A DNA stretch of 64,000 nucleotides, taken from assembly GCF_002156705.1 (NCBI RefSeq), contig NZ_CP019893.1, positions 3,844,001-3,908,000 of the forward strand, given 5' to 3'. Made by a program: the position numbers and the translations under genes. The notes beneath the pieces were generated by a model, which was not told where the DNA came from, did no database searches, and was given only the letters and a program-made list of their open reading frames with translations. Positions within the stretch are counted from its first letter, which is position 1. Each line of letters opens with the position of its first letter. The stretch comes from Natrarchaeobaculum aegyptiacum (GTDB taxonomy: Archaea > Halobacteriota > Halobacteria > Halobacteriales > Natrialbaceae). Positions 17,610 to 26,683 of the stretch are shown here, piece by piece.

Positions 17610-17799
17610 TGCTCGAGTGTGGCCGCCCGGTCGTGAAATAGGTTCTCGTCCCGGGGATCGCAATCGTTCCAGTTGCCGTTCACGGCCCGTATCCGAGTAG
17701 CACATCTGACACGACGATACTCGAGTTCTGTATAGCACGGTATAGTTTATCAGTTGTATATGGGCCGGACCCAACGTTCTCTCAGGACCAGTCAACCAG

Positions 17800-17808
17800 A
17801 TAAATTAT
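17800..17808 (+). promoter_or_regulatory. TATA-like box of the J-domain gene
   Basis: ATAAATTAT lies about 30-38 nt before the ATG at 17838 in an otherwise GC-rich setting. It fits a haloarchaeal TATA box with a very short leader. Confidence 0.4.
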
Positions 17809-17837
17809 CACGATCGCCGACGTAGCAGAGGCACCCG

Positions 17838-18779
17838 ATGGGTGAGACGTACTACGACGTACTCGAGATCGATCCGGAAGCCAGCCGGGACGAGATCGAG
17901 TCTGCCTACCGCGAACGGGTCCTCGAAACCCATCCAGACCACAACGACGCACCCGACGCCAGCGAGCAGTTCCAGCGCGTCTCACGTGCGAAAGACGTCC
18001 TGACCGATGGCGACGAACGCGCCCGCTACGACCGACTCGGCCACGACGCTTACGTCCGCCTCGCCGAACACGCCACGGGCGACGAACACGACGGAAATTC
18101 CCGGTCTGGAACCGACGCCCACACTACCTCCAGAGCATCCACGACCTCCCGGTCGACCGACGACTCGAGCGCCAGGACCAGCGCGTCCTGGAGTGGAGGG
18201 ACGACCAGTCGAACCACCAGTTCTGGACGCACGAACGCGACTGGCGGAACGTACCGCGGATCGAGCGCGAAACGTGCGCGGACTCGAGCGGCCACCGCAT
18301 CCGGTTCCACGGCCGATGGCTCGAGTGGTGGTATGGGACCGTCCGCGAGCGCCTCGAGTGGCGGCGCGGTCGACTCAACGCAGCAGACCACTTCCTCGAG
18401 CTTTCGGTACGCCGTCCACGACTGGGATGGCCAGATCGACTTCGAGTGGACCGGCCGGGAGGTTACCCACTCGACGGCGGTAACGGTCGGCTGTCTCTGG
18501 CTACTGTATCCGGCGTTCGTCGCCACGAGCGTGCTGCCGGCCGCGCCGCTGGCTGTCAACGTAATCCTTGCGGCCTGTACGATCGCAATCGTCGGCTACC
18601 TCCTCACCTGGCCGCGTCTCTCGGCCGTGCTCTTTGGCTCCTGGAGCCTCCTGTTCCCGATCGGCCTGGCTGTGATCGACGCCGTCTCGCTGTTCTCGAT
18701 CGTCGGTCTCACCGCGCTCGGGTTCGCGTGGGTACCCTTCGGCTACGCACTCGGGCTCTGGTGGGCGCTGCAACCCTGA
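17838..18779 (+). CDS. J-domain membrane protein
   Basis: A 313-residue protein. Residues 1-70 are a J domain (YYDVLEIDPEASRDEIESAY, HPDHND carrying the HPD motif, then DERARYDRLG) that would stimulate the ATPase of DnaK. A long Ser/Thr/Arg linker (about residues 80-190) follows, then a conserved patch FRYAVHDWDGQIDFEWTGREV and four hydrophobic segments from about residue 215. It is not canonical DnaJ: there is no zinc-finger region. The membrane location suggests recruiting DnaK to the membrane. It is divergent from menB and convergent with menD. Confidence 0.85.
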   Translation: MGETYYDVLEIDPEASRDEIESAYRERVLETHPDHNDAPDASEQFQRVSRAKDVLTDGDERARYDRLGHDAYVRLAEHATGDEHDGNSRSGTDAHTTSRASTTSRSTDDSSARTSASWSGGTTSRTTSSGRTNATGGTYRGSSAKRARTRAATASGSTADGSSGGMGPSASASSGGAVDSTQQTTSSSFRYAVHDWDGQIDFEWTGREVTHSTAVTVGCLWLLYPAFVATSVLPAAPLAVNVILAACTIAIVGYLLTWPRLSAVLFGSWSLLFPIGLAVIDAVSLFSIVGLTALGFAWVPFGYALGLWWALQP

Positions 18780-18846
18780 CCGCCACCGGCCACCAGTACC
18801 CGTCGGCCACGAGCCACCGACCGCCATCCGTCGACTCTCATCCGCC

Positions 18847-20649
18847 TCAGACGCCGTCGTCCTCGAGTGTGCCGTAAACCCGTTCGGCGAGGGCCTCTCG
18901 CCGTCGGTGACTCGGTTCCGAATCGAACGCGACGCGAAGGATCTCCGTGCCCGGACGTTCGAGCGAGCGTTCGTATGCGGATTCGAAGTCCTCGGGAGCC
19001 ACGGACTCGAACGCGAGGCCGTAACAGTCGGCGAGCGCCTCGAACTCGAGGCCGTGGGGTGTCTTGAACTGCTCGGTGAAGGGTGGATCGAACGACTCGA
19101 TAGGAAGCCTGTGAAAGATCCCGCCGCCGTCGTTGTCGAGGAGGACGATCGTCGCATCGACGTCACAGCGGTCGATCGCGAGCAGGCCGTTCGAATCGTG
19201 GTAGAACGCGAGGTCGCCGGTGACGAGGACCACCGAATCGTCGGCCGCGCTGCCCGCGCCCAGTGCCGTACTCGTGATACCGTCGATGCCACTCACGCCG
19301 CGGTTCGCAAGGACGGTCAGGTCGGCCACTCGAGGAGCGCCAAAGCGGTCTGCGTCGCGGATCGGCATGCTGTTCGAGACGAAGACGGTCGCCGGATCGG
19401 GCGCGGATTCGAGAGCAGTGGCGACGATCGCGCCCTCGAACGGCTGATCGGCGAGCGCCGACGCCTCGCACGCGCGGTCACGAATCGACCAGTGAGTTCG
19501 CTCTGCCCGGTCGACAGCGGCGAGCCAGTCGTTCGAGCGACCGTCTTCGGTCGCCGAAGGCTGGCTATCCAGTCGGTCGGCCAACGCGGCAAACGTCGGG
19601 CCCGGAGCGGCGGCGAGCAAGTCGGTCGCGGTGAACGTCGCCTCTCGCCACGTACCGGCCCGATCGATCAGGAACTGGTGAGCGTCTGCGTCCCGAAGGG
19701 CGTGTCGCAACGGTTTCGAGGTCGGCGACGCGCCGAACCGGAGGACGACGTCGGGATCGGGAATCGCGTCGACGTAGCCGTCGTAACCACCGCAGACGAG
19801 CGAACCGCCGCTCCCCTCGATGTGTGGGCCAAATCGCAGCCCCGAGAGCGGATCGGCGAAGACGGGCGCACCGACGTGATCGGCGACGGTCAGAACGTCC
19901 GCCGGTTCGAGTGCCTGCAACTGGGCGGGGTCTGCGGGCCCGGCGACGATCAGCGGGCGGTCCCCAGACTCGAGGCCTTGGAGGAGACCCTCGAGTTGCT
20001 CGTCTCGTGGAACCGTCGCTCCCGACTCGATTTCGACGAACGGCCCGTCCCGGCCTCGACCGGCGAGCGTCTCGCCGAACGACTCGGGCACCGCACCCGG
20101 CGTCTCGGTCGGCTCGAGGGGCTTGCGAAACGGGCAGTTGAGGTGGACCGGCCCCGGTTCGATACCGGTGGTTTCAGCGAGGGCACGGGCGGCCGTCGTT
20201 CGCAAACTTCGAACCTTCCGCTCGTCGGCTTCCGGATCGGGAAGTTCCGCGTACCAGCGGACGGCGTCGCCGTAGAGTTTGACCTGGTCTGCGGTCTGGT
20301 TCGCGCCGCTGTCGCGAAGTTCGTGCGGCCGATCGGCCGTCAGCACGAGCAGCGGGATGCGAGCGCGGTCGGCCTCCATGACGGCCGGGTGAAAGTTCGC
20401 TGCAGCGGTCCCGGAGGTACAGACGAGTGCCGTCGGCTCGCCGGTCCGGCGGGCACGTCCCAGTGCGAAAAATGCCGCCGAGCGCTCGTCGAGGTGCGAA
20501 AAGATCCGAACGGCTGGATGCTCCGCGAAAGCGACCGTCAACGGCGTCGACCGGCTCCCCGGCGCGAGACAGACGGCCTCGAGACCGCCTTCCGCCAGTT
20601 CGTCGACGAGCGTCCGCCCCCAGAGGGTCGCGCGATTCGGTGCCGTCAT
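18847..20649 (-). CDS. menD: 2-Succinyl-5-enolpyruvyl-6-hydroxy-3-cyclohexene-1-carboxylate synthase
   Basis: A 600-residue thiamine-diphosphate enzyme that joins 2-oxoglutarate-derived succinic semialdehyde to isochorismate. The N-terminal segment VCLAPGSRSTPLTVAFAEHP is the MenD signature. The ThDP/Mg site is GDLAFYHDSNGLLAIDR with DNDGGGIFHRLP downstream. The start ATG at 20649 overlaps the menF stop (ATGA). The frame continues upstream to 20697 inside menF and is not used. menF-menD form one operon. Confidence 0.96.
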   Translation of the reverse strand: MTAPNRATLWGRTLVDELAEGGLEAVCLAPGSRSTPLTVAFAEHPAVRIFSHLDERSAAFFALGRARRTGEPTALVCTSGTAAANFHPAVMEADRARIPLLVLTADRPHELRDSGANQTADQVKLYGDAVRWYAELPDPEADERKVRSLRTTAARALAETTGIEPGPVHLNCPFRKPLEPTETPGAVPESFGETLAGRGRDGPFVEIESGATVPRDEQLEGLLQGLESGDRPLIVAGPADPAQLQALEPADVLTVADHVGAPVFADPLSGLRFGPHIEGSGGSLVCGGYDGYVDAIPDPDVVLRFGASPTSKPLRHALRDADAHQFLIDRAGTWREATFTATDLLAAAPGPTFAALADRLDSQPSATEDGRSNDWLAAVDRAERTHWSIRDRACEASALADQPFEGAIVATALESAPDPATVFVSNSMPIRDADRFGAPRVADLTVLANRGVSGIDGITSTALGAGSAADDSVVLVTGDLAFYHDSNGLLAIDRCDVDATIVLLDNDGGGIFHRLPIESFDPPFTEQFKTPHGLEFEALADCYGLAFESVAPEDFESAYERSLERPGTEILRVAFDSEPSHRRREALAERVYGTLEDDGV

Positions 20650-22079
20650 CGTAGTGCCTCGAGAATCGGTCGGAACTTCAGCTGGACTTCCTCCCACTCC
20701 GCTTCGGGGTCGCTGTCGGCGACGATTCCGTTGCCGGCGAACAGCGTCACCTGATCGTCCGAGGCGACGCCGGATCGCAGTCCGACCGCGAACTCGCCGT
20801 CACCGTCTCCGTCGAACCAGCCGACGGGGCCGGCGTACCAGCCGCGGTCGAACGACTCGGTATCCCGAATCGTCTCCCAGGCGAGGTCCGGCGGGACGCC
20901 GCCGACGGCGGGTGTGGGGTGTAACGCTTCGGCGAGTTCGAGGACGTGTCGATCCTCGGTGAGCGTTCCCGAAATCGGCGTCCGGAGGTGCTGGATGTTC
21001 GCCAGCCTTCGCACCCGTCGGTCGTCGATCGACAGCGAGTCGACGAACGGCTCGAGCTGGCCGCAGATCGCCTCGACCACGAGGTCGTGTTCGCGGCGGA
21101 GTTTGTCGTCGGCGAGCATCCGGTCGGCGTGCCGTTCGTCTTCGGCGGGCGTCTCGCCACGCGGGCCAGAGCCCGCGAGTGCTTCCGTTTCGACGGTCTC
21201 GCCGCGCTTGAAGACGAGCCGTTCCGGTGGTGCGCCGAAGAACGTTCCCGACTCTCTCTCGCCACCGATCGCGAAGCGATAACAGGTCGGGTACGCGCTG
21301 CGGAGTCGCTCGAGGGTCTGACCGAGGTCGAGTGACTGCTCGAGCGTCGCGGTCAACGCCTGGGCGAGGACGACCTTTCGGAGGTCGCCGTCGTCGATGC
21401 GCTCGAGTGCTGCCTCGAGCTGGGCGGTCCATTCCGCCGGGGTCGTCGTCCGCGACGTGTCCTCGACGCCGGGGCCGTGATCTGCCGACGACGTCGGTGC
21501 GTCCTCGGGAGCCGTCTGTAACCACTCGGCCCATCGCTCGAGCCGGTCGACTGCGGCTTCATCGTCGGATGCGAGCACGGTCACCCAGTTCTCGTCCTCA
21601 CCGGTTCGGACGACCTGTACCGCAGGGAGAACGAACGCGGCCGAGTCGAACCCCTCCCAGGTCGGGTCCGACGTGCGGTCGTCGTGAAACGCGAAGCCGC
21701 CGAACACCCGGGGACGAGCGGTCGCCGGCCCGTCGTACTCGAGGCGGTCGAACAACTCACCCGCCTGGTGTCGGACCCGATCGAATCGGTCGGGCCCGTC
21801 GGCGGTGATCCGGGCAGCGACACCGTAGCCAGCGATCTCGAGCCCGGTCGAGTCGGCCCACTGGATCGGGAACGATCGCACGCGCCGCTCGCACGAGTCG
21901 GCGGGGTCACGTGAGGAGTCAGTGCCGGTAGGGGCGGTCACGGGTACGGAAACGGAAATTGAGACGGGGACGCGATCGTCCAGTTCGAACCGCTGGCTGC
22001 GGCCGACGAGTGCCTTCCCCGTGTCGGTGACCGGGGACGAATCGCCTGTAACGACCCGCTCACCTGGCGTCCGGTCCAT
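20646..22079 (-). CDS. menF: Isochorismate synthase
   Basis: A 477-residue chorismate-utilising enzyme of the MenF/EntC/TrpE fold. It isomerises chorismate to isochorismate, the first committed step to menaquinone. The C-terminal domain carries LRKVVLAQALT, FFGAPPERLVFKRG, EALAGSGPRGETPAEDERHA, QHLRTPISGTL and LHPTPAVGG, followed by the Mg-binding WEEVQLKFRPILEAL. The N-terminal third is acidic and variable. It starts the menF-menD operon. The 204 bp upstream hold its promoter. Confidence 0.95.
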   Translation of the reverse strand: MDRTPGERVVTGDSSPVTDTGKALVGRSQRFELDDRVPVSISVSVPVTAPTGTDSSRDPADSCERRVRSFPIQWADSTGLEIAGYGVAARITADGPDRFDRVRHQAGELFDRLEYDGPATARPRVFGGFAFHDDRTSDPTWEGFDSAAFVLPAVQVVRTGEDENWVTVLASDDEAAVDRLERWAEWLQTAPEDAPTSSADHGPGVEDTSRTTTPAEWTAQLEAALERIDDGDLRKVVLAQALTATLEQSLDLGQTLERLRSAYPTCYRFAIGGERESGTFFGAPPERLVFKRGETVETEALAGSGPRGETPAEDERHADRMLADDKLRREHDLVVEAICGQLEPFVDSLSIDDRRVRRLANIQHLRTPISGTLTEDRHVLELAEALHPTPAVGGVPPDLAWETIRDTESFDRGWYAGPVGWFDGDGDGEFAVGLRSGVASDDQVTLFAGNGIVADSDPEAEWEEVQLKFRPILEALR

Positions 22080-22283
22080 CGTGAAACGGTCAGGACCGGG
22101 TCGCCTTCAGCCTAACTATCCGATCGACGACCGGACGTGGCTCGAAGCCGATCGTAACGATCGACTTCGCCCGCAATGGGGTGTTCGAAGCGGCGTGAAC
22201 GATTCGAAACAGTGGTACAAGCGCCGACTACCGGCTGAAACCCTCGCCACGACTTTGGTCTGGCTGGGCCAGGCTGTGGGTGT

Positions 22284-22583
22284 ATGGCGTCCAAACAGCA
22301 ACTCGCAGAACAGGAGGTATCCGGACAGGCAGCCGAAGATGTTACCCAACAGGCGATGGGGCCGGCGTTTCTCGCGGCGGCCGCCTCGGTCGGACTCGCC
22401 TGGTACTACTTCTTCCTCCGGGGAGACCGTGAGCGGGGACTCTTCGTCGGCCTCTGGCCACCGACCATCCTCGCGTTCGCCAGCTACTTCAACCAGCGAA
22501 AGATGCGCCAGCAACTCGAGTCGATCACCCAGCCCGGCACCACGCTGAAAAACGCGATCGACTCGATGATGGGCAACCGATAA
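22284..22583 (+). CDS. Small conserved membrane protein
   Basis: A 99-residue protein with two predicted helices (AFLAAAASVGLAWYYFFLRG and GLFVGLWPPTILAFASYF), separated by a short RGDRERG turn. The N-terminus is hydrophilic (ASKQQLAEQEVSGQAAEDV) and the tail is amphipathic. I recognise it only as a conserved haloarchaeal type; function unknown. It is divergent from menF. Confidence 0.7.
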   Translation: MASKQQLAEQEVSGQAAEDVTQQAMGPAFLAAAASVGLAWYYFFLRGDRERGLFVGLWPPTILAFASYFNQRKMRQQLESITQPGTTLKNAIDSMMGNR

Positions 22584-22756
22584 TCGGAACGGTTCGACGC
22601 GATCGACGAACGGTCGACCCCATCACCGGGTCGTCGGTCGACGGCAGGCCTCGAGTGAGATCGAACGACCTTGAGCGACCGGTAACACACGATCTCGAGA
22701 GGGTCAGAAATCACCCGCTGGGACCGGATTCGACTCGAATATAGTCCCCGTCAGAC

Positions 22757-22764
22757 CTAAATAC
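22757..22764 (+). promoter_or_regulatory. TATA-like box of the RHH gene
   Basis: CTAAATAC is 24-31 nt before the ATG at 22788, as expected for a leaderless haloarchaeal promoter. Confidence 0.45.
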
Positions 22765-22787
22765 CCCCTTACCGAAACCCGAATCAG

Positions 22788-23012
22788 ATGCCGAAAATAG
22801 AGATCACCATTCCGGAGCATCTCGAGATGCAGATCGCCCAGATGGTCGAGCGTGGGGAGTTCGTCAACCGAGAGGAGGCGATCGAGGACCTGCTGTCGAC
22901 CGGGATCAAAGCCTACAAAACCAGCGGCCCGATGGAAGACGAAGACCCTGCCGGTGCCGGCGGCTTCGAAGACGACGGCATGATGGGCCACGACGACGAA
23001 TACGTCTTCTAA
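22788..23012 (+). CDS. Ribbon-helix-helix (CopG-type) protein
   Basis: A 74-residue protein. Residues 1-42 form a ribbon-helix-helix: the strand PKIEITIPEHL, then helices EMQIAQMVERGEFVNREEAIEDLLSTGI in part. The last 30 residues are acidic and end in GHDDEYVF, conserved in haloarchaeal DUF7120-type proteins. It probably binds DNA as a dimer. The absence of an adjacent toxin gene argues against a toxin-antitoxin role. Confidence 0.8.
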   Translation: MPKIEITIPEHLEMQIAQMVERGEFVNREEAIEDLLSTGIKAYKTSGPMEDEDPAGAGGFEDDGMMGHDDEYVF

Positions 23013-23050
23013 TCCGTCTCAGTTCAGTTACGAGTCGACCACTCCCGTGT

Positions 23051-23239
23051 TCAGAGACCGACCGCAAGCAGCGGGACGCCGAACGTAACCGCAACGCCGA
23101 CGACAAGCACGAAAAAGCCGATCACGACCGATCGAAAGCTGTACTCGCTCATCGGCGCCGTCACACGCGGGGCGTCGAGGTCGTGCCCCACGTCGGCTGC
23201 CGTATCGTCGCCCGTCTCTTCTTCCGTCTCCGTTGTCAT
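23051..23239 (-). CDS. Small single-pass membrane protein (DUF7550-like)
   Basis: A 62-residue protein: an acidic N-terminus, the motif DAPRVTAPMSEYSF, and one helix VVIGFFVLVVGVAVTFGVPLL at the C-terminus. The motif TAPMQ/S-x-Y preceding a tail helix is typical of small haloarchaeal membrane proteins near the energy machinery, but its role is unknown. A TATA-like TTTAAG lies about 26 nt upstream on the minus strand. Confidence 0.7.
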   Translation of the reverse strand: MTTETEEETGDDTAADVGHDLDAPRVTAPMSEYSFRSVVIGFFVLVVGVAVTFGVPLLAVGL

Positions 23240-23357
23240 ACTCGCTCGTTCTCGGCTCGAGCCCTTAAACGCACCTCTCGCGTGCGAGCGGTAGCGACGT
23301 GTGCGACCCGGCCCGGAACCCGGAAACTTATGTTACGAGGGTGGAATTTCGCAGTGA

Positions 23358-24107
23358 ATGCCCTCCACAGACCGCTCGAGACGTGAGGTGCTCTCACTGA
23401 CGGGGAGCAGCCTCGCCGTCGCCGCTGGAACGGCTCTCGCCGGCTGTACCGGGACCGATGGGACTGCGCCGGACGACGAGCCTGACGACGAATCGGTTCA
23501 CGACGCCGCAGAAAGGCCGCCCGGTCACACCGAACTCGAGGACGACGAAGACGTCCTCTCGCTGAGGGCCGACGACGCCGATCCCGTCGTCTTCGAATCC
23601 GAAGCCGACGTTCCGGAAGACGACCGCGAGTATTTACGCGGGTCGTTCCACGTCATCGACGACGACGGTGCCGCGGCACTGTACGTCGACGGGAACGCCG
23701 AACAACGGGAGACTATCGAGCAGTTCGTCGACGAAACCGACTTCGAGACCCAGTCGATTTTCGTCGACCAGCGAACGATCGGCGACTGTTACGATCTGGT
23801 CTTCCTCGGTGCGGAGGCGAGTGAGGACTCGGTCAGGACCGCCTACTGCCGGTCACTCAAATCACCGACGACGCCGTGTGAAACCGACCACGAGGTCGTC
23901 GAAGCCGTGGTCGTTCGGCTCGGCCGACCGTACGACGATCCGCCCTCGGGTCGCCAGTCCAGCATGTCCGGCTCGTGCCCGCCGTCAGCCGACGTTGACG
24001 ACACCGTGGGTGCCGACACAGGTGCTGCATCCGGGGACGGTACGAACGAGAGCGCTGCAGCCGACGAGACGGCCACGCCCACTCGATTCGAGGAGGTGAA
24101 CCGATGA
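23358..24107 (+). CDS. Tat lipoprotein, function unknown
   Basis: A 249-residue lipoprotein with a short Tat region (RSRREVLSLTG) and lipobox ALAGC. The core, about residues 55-165, has alternating strands (DPVVFESEADVP, AAALYVDGNAEQRETIEQFV, QSIFVDQRTIGDCYDLVFL), and three of its Cys could pair. The C-terminal 55 residues are low complexity. It overlaps the next lipoprotein gene by ATGA, so the two are co-expressed. No family recognised. Confidence 0.7.
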   Translation: MPSTDRSRREVLSLTGSSLAVAAGTALAGCTGTDGTAPDDEPDDESVHDAAERPPGHTELEDDEDVLSLRADDADPVVFESEADVPEDDREYLRGSFHVIDDDGAAALYVDGNAEQRETIEQFVDETDFETQSIFVDQRTIGDCYDLVFLGAEASEDSVRTAYCRSLKSPTTPCETDHEVVEAVVVRLGRPYDDPPSGRQSSMSGSCPPSADVDDTVGADTGAASGDGTNESAAADETATPTRFEEVNR

Positions 24108-25477
24108 CCGACGGATGTAGACGGCGGGGGTTCCTCGCCGGGATCACGGCCGTTTCGAGCGTCGCCGTCGCCGGCTGTAACGGGCTGCCGTGGGAAGACG
24201 AATCGACGTCGACGGCCTTCCCCGCCGAGGAGGCGGCGACGATCCTCACCGCCGACGCGCCGGCCCCCGACCCGCCCGCGCCGATCGATCCCTCGCCGGA
24301 AGCACTCGAGTCGGCCCTCGAGCGAACCGTCGACCTGCTCGCGGCGGTTCCCGACCCGCTCGAGGCCGAGCACGTCCCGAACGGCGAGATTCGCGAAGAG
24401 ATCGACCGGGCGCGAGAAGACGCCACCGACGCGCTCACAGACTACACCGACGACGGAACGGTTGCGGCGATCGATCCGACCGACCTGTCCGCCGACGACC
24501 GGTACCACGCGTTCCGGGCAACGGTCGACGCCCGGGAGTCGGCTCGGGAGGCTGCGGTCGCGTACGCGGCGATCGACGACGAGTCGATCGCAGACGAGCT
24601 TCGAACGGAGCACGGCGACGTCGCCGATTTCGAAGGGGGGCTCACAGCCCTCGAGTATCTGGGCGAAGACACCGACGTGGGACGGTTGCGTGGCGCACTG
24701 GTCGCAACCACCGCCGAATCGGACCTCGAGCGTGCAGCCCGGCGCGTCGAGCACGTCTCGATCGCCGACGCGACCACGGTACTCGACCTCGGCGAGGCCG
24801 CCGGAGGTCTCGAACACGCCGCCGCGACCGACGACGTGCACACGCACCTCGACGAGCGGTACGAGGACTCACTCGAATCGCCGACCGATCTATCGGACGT
24901 CTTCGAACGCGTCGTCACCGACGCCCTCGACTACGCCGACGAACTCGACCTTCCGGACAGCTACGACGACAGCTGGGTCGACGACCTCGTCGACGCCGAC
25001 CTCGAGGACGATCACCTGCTCGAGCGACTCGTCTACGACTCGTTCTGGCCGCTCTATCAGGCCCGGGACGACCTCGCGGAGGCCGCCGACGAGGATCGAC
25101 CGGGAGACGGCCTGGATGCCGCGCTCAGACTCGAGACCCACCGGCGAGCGTTCGAACGGGTTCGCGAGCGGATCGACGACGGAGAACTCGGTCACCCACT
25201 TTCGGCCGAGGACATTCGGGCCGAACGCGAGTCGGCGATCGAGGCTGCCGAGGATGCTCTCGAGTCGATTACAGGCCCATCACCGGGTTCCGAACTGCTC
25301 GCGAGCACGCTCGAGGAACTGGAATGGCTCGACGACCGAATCGATCGTCGAATCGAGCGCAGCCCCGATACGAACCACTCCCTTGGATCGGAGTACCGCG
25401 ACTACGTCAGCCTCGACGCGCGGCTCTCGGTGCTCTCCGACGCCGTGAGGTCCTATCGCGGATCATTGCTCGCGTAA
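24104..25477 (+). CDS. Tat lipoprotein, mostly helical, function unknown
   Basis: A 457-residue lipoprotein: signal RRRGFLAGITAVSSVAVAGC, a Pro-rich linker (PAPDPPAPIDPSP), then an almost wholly alpha-helical acidic body (for example ALESALERTVDLLAAV, RATVDARESAREAAVAYAAI and ALESITGPSPGSELLASTL). The helical layout suggests a scaffold or solute-binding role outside the cell, but I recognise no domain. It is translationally coupled to the lipoprotein gene before it. Confidence 0.7.
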   Translation: MTDGCRRRGFLAGITAVSSVAVAGCNGLPWEDESTSTAFPAEEAATILTADAPAPDPPAPIDPSPEALESALERTVDLLAAVPDPLEAEHVPNGEIREEIDRAREDATDALTDYTDDGTVAAIDPTDLSADDRYHAFRATVDARESAREAAVAYAAIDDESIADELRTEHGDVADFEGGLTALEYLGEDTDVGRLRGALVATTAESDLERAARRVEHVSIADATTVLDLGEAAGGLEHAAATDDVHTHLDERYEDSLESPTDLSDVFERVVTDALDYADELDLPDSYDDSWVDDLVDADLEDDHLLERLVYDSFWPLYQARDDLAEAADEDRPGDGLDAALRLETHRRAFERVRERIDDGELGHPLSAEDIRAERESAIEAAEDALESITGPSPGSELLASTLEELEWLDDRIDRRIERSPDTNHSLGSEYRDYVSLDARLSVLSDAVRSYRGSLLA

Positions 25478-25535
25478 GCGAAGCTGCCCGATCCAGACGG
25501 CTTTACTACCCGGGGTGCGAACGGTCGTGCAAGAA

Positions 25536-26351
25536 ATGGCACTGACGAAGCGAATCATCCCCTGTATCGACGTCGACGTCGACGACGACGGGAACCCGGC
25601 GGTCTACACCGGCGTCCACTTCGAGGACCTCGAATACACCGGCGACCCGGTCGAGATGGCCCGCGCGTACAACGAAGCCGGGGCAGACGAGTTCGTCTTC
25701 CTCGACATCACCGCCTCGGCCCACGGGCGCGAAACCATGCTCGACGTCGTCGAACGCGTCGCCGACGAGGTCTTCATCCCCCTGACCGTCGGCGGCGGCA
25801 TCCGCACGACAGACGACATCAAGGAGACCCTCCGCGCGGGCGCGGACAAGGTCTCGATCACCACCGGCGCGCTCGAGCGGCCGGAACTGGTCAACGAGGG
25901 CGCAGCGGCCTTCGGTAGCCAGTGCATCGTCATCAGCGTCGACGCCCGACGCCGGTTCGACGAGGACGGTGAACACTACGTCGAGGTCGACGGCGAGTCC
26001 TGCTGGTTCGAGTGCACGAAGAAAGGCGGCCGGGAGGGAACCGGGATCGACGTCCTCGAGTGGGCTGCAGAAGCCGAGTCCCGCGGTGCAGGCGAGCTGT
26101 TCGTCAACTCGATCGACAAAGACGGTACCAAAGACGGCTACGACGTCCCGCTGACGAAGGCCGTCTGTGAGACCGTCGACACGCCCGTCATCGCTTCCTC
26201 GGGTGCCGGCAGCCCCGAGCACATGTACGAGGTGTTCACCGAGGCCGGTGCCGACGCCGGACTCGCCGCTTCCATCTTCCACTTCGACGAGTATTCGATC
26301 GAGGAGGTAAAGGAGTACCTCGACGAGCGCGACGTCCCGGTTCGGATTTGA
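25536..26351 (+). CDS. hisF: Imidazole glycerol phosphate synthase cyclase subunit
   Basis: A 271-residue TIM-barrel cyclase. With HisH ammonia it turns PRFAR into IGP and AICAR (histidine synthesis). The N-terminus [11 protein letters not shown] has the first catalytic Asp, and [11 protein letters not shown] the second. Phosphate-binding loops are [12 protein letters not shown] and [13 protein letters not shown]. The start is the ATG at 25536, not the upstream GTG. The last codons (VPVRI) and the stop lie in the first unit of a 133-bp tandem duplication. Two further copies of the final 34 bp follow downstream, and the last one reads VPVRL then stop. Confidence 0.96.
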   Translation: MALTKRIIPCIDVDVDDDGNPAVYTGVHFEDLEYTGDPVEMARAYNEAGADEFVFLDITASAHGRETMLDVVERVADEVFIPLTVGGGIRTTDDIKETLRAGADKVSITTGALERPELVNEGAAAFGSQCIVISVDARRRFDEDGEHYVEVDGESCWFECTKKGGREGTGIDVLEWAAEAESRGAGELFVNSIDKDGTKDGYDVPLTKAVCETVDTPVIASSGAGSPEHMYEVFTEAGADAGLAASIFHFDEYSIEEVKEYLDERDVPVRI

Positions 26352-26611
26352 ACCGCGAACGAACGGAGTGAGCGAGCGGCATTTTGGTCCAGATTTTTGC
26401 GCGAGTGGTGAACATCGTGAACCCGAGTGCAAAAAGGTGGAAACGGAGTACCTCGACGAGCGCGACGTCCCGGTTCGGATTTGAACCGCGAACGAACGGA
26501 GTGAGCGAGCGGCATTTTGGTCCAGATTTTTGCGCGAGTGGTGAACATCGTGAACCCGAGTGCAAAAAGGTGGAAACGGAGTACCTCGACGAGCGCGACG
26601 TCCCGGTTCGG
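26312..26611 (+). repeat. 133-bp tandem duplication of the hisF 3' end plus a 99-bp spacer
   Basis: Units start at 26312, 26445 and 26578. The first two are 133 bp each and the third is cut after 34 bp. Each unit has a 34-bp hisF-derived part (beginning GGAGTACCTCGACGAG) and a 99-bp non-coding part. The non-coding part contains GAACGGAGTGAGCGAGCGG and TTTTTGCGCGAGTGGTGAAC, a motif style seen as a dispersed repeat in haloarchaea. The first unit supplies the present hisF stop. Confidence 0.95.
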
Positions 26612-26683
26612 CTCTGACGACGTCGGCGTTTTCGGGGCAGGGTTTCAGTACGCTTATAGCCACGCAGTCGTGCCCTACTACCA

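Noticed and set aside
17728-17756. Sequence resembling the 25-bp inverted repeat (TATAGC ... GTTTATCAG-like) between menB and the J-domain gene
   Set aside because: Only partly similar and placed in an AT-rich promoter region; most likely chance or promoter elements.
26384-26617. 77-codon plus-strand frame within the hisF duplication
   Set aside because: It exists only because the unit is duplicated in frame; the sequence between the hisF pieces is non-coding.
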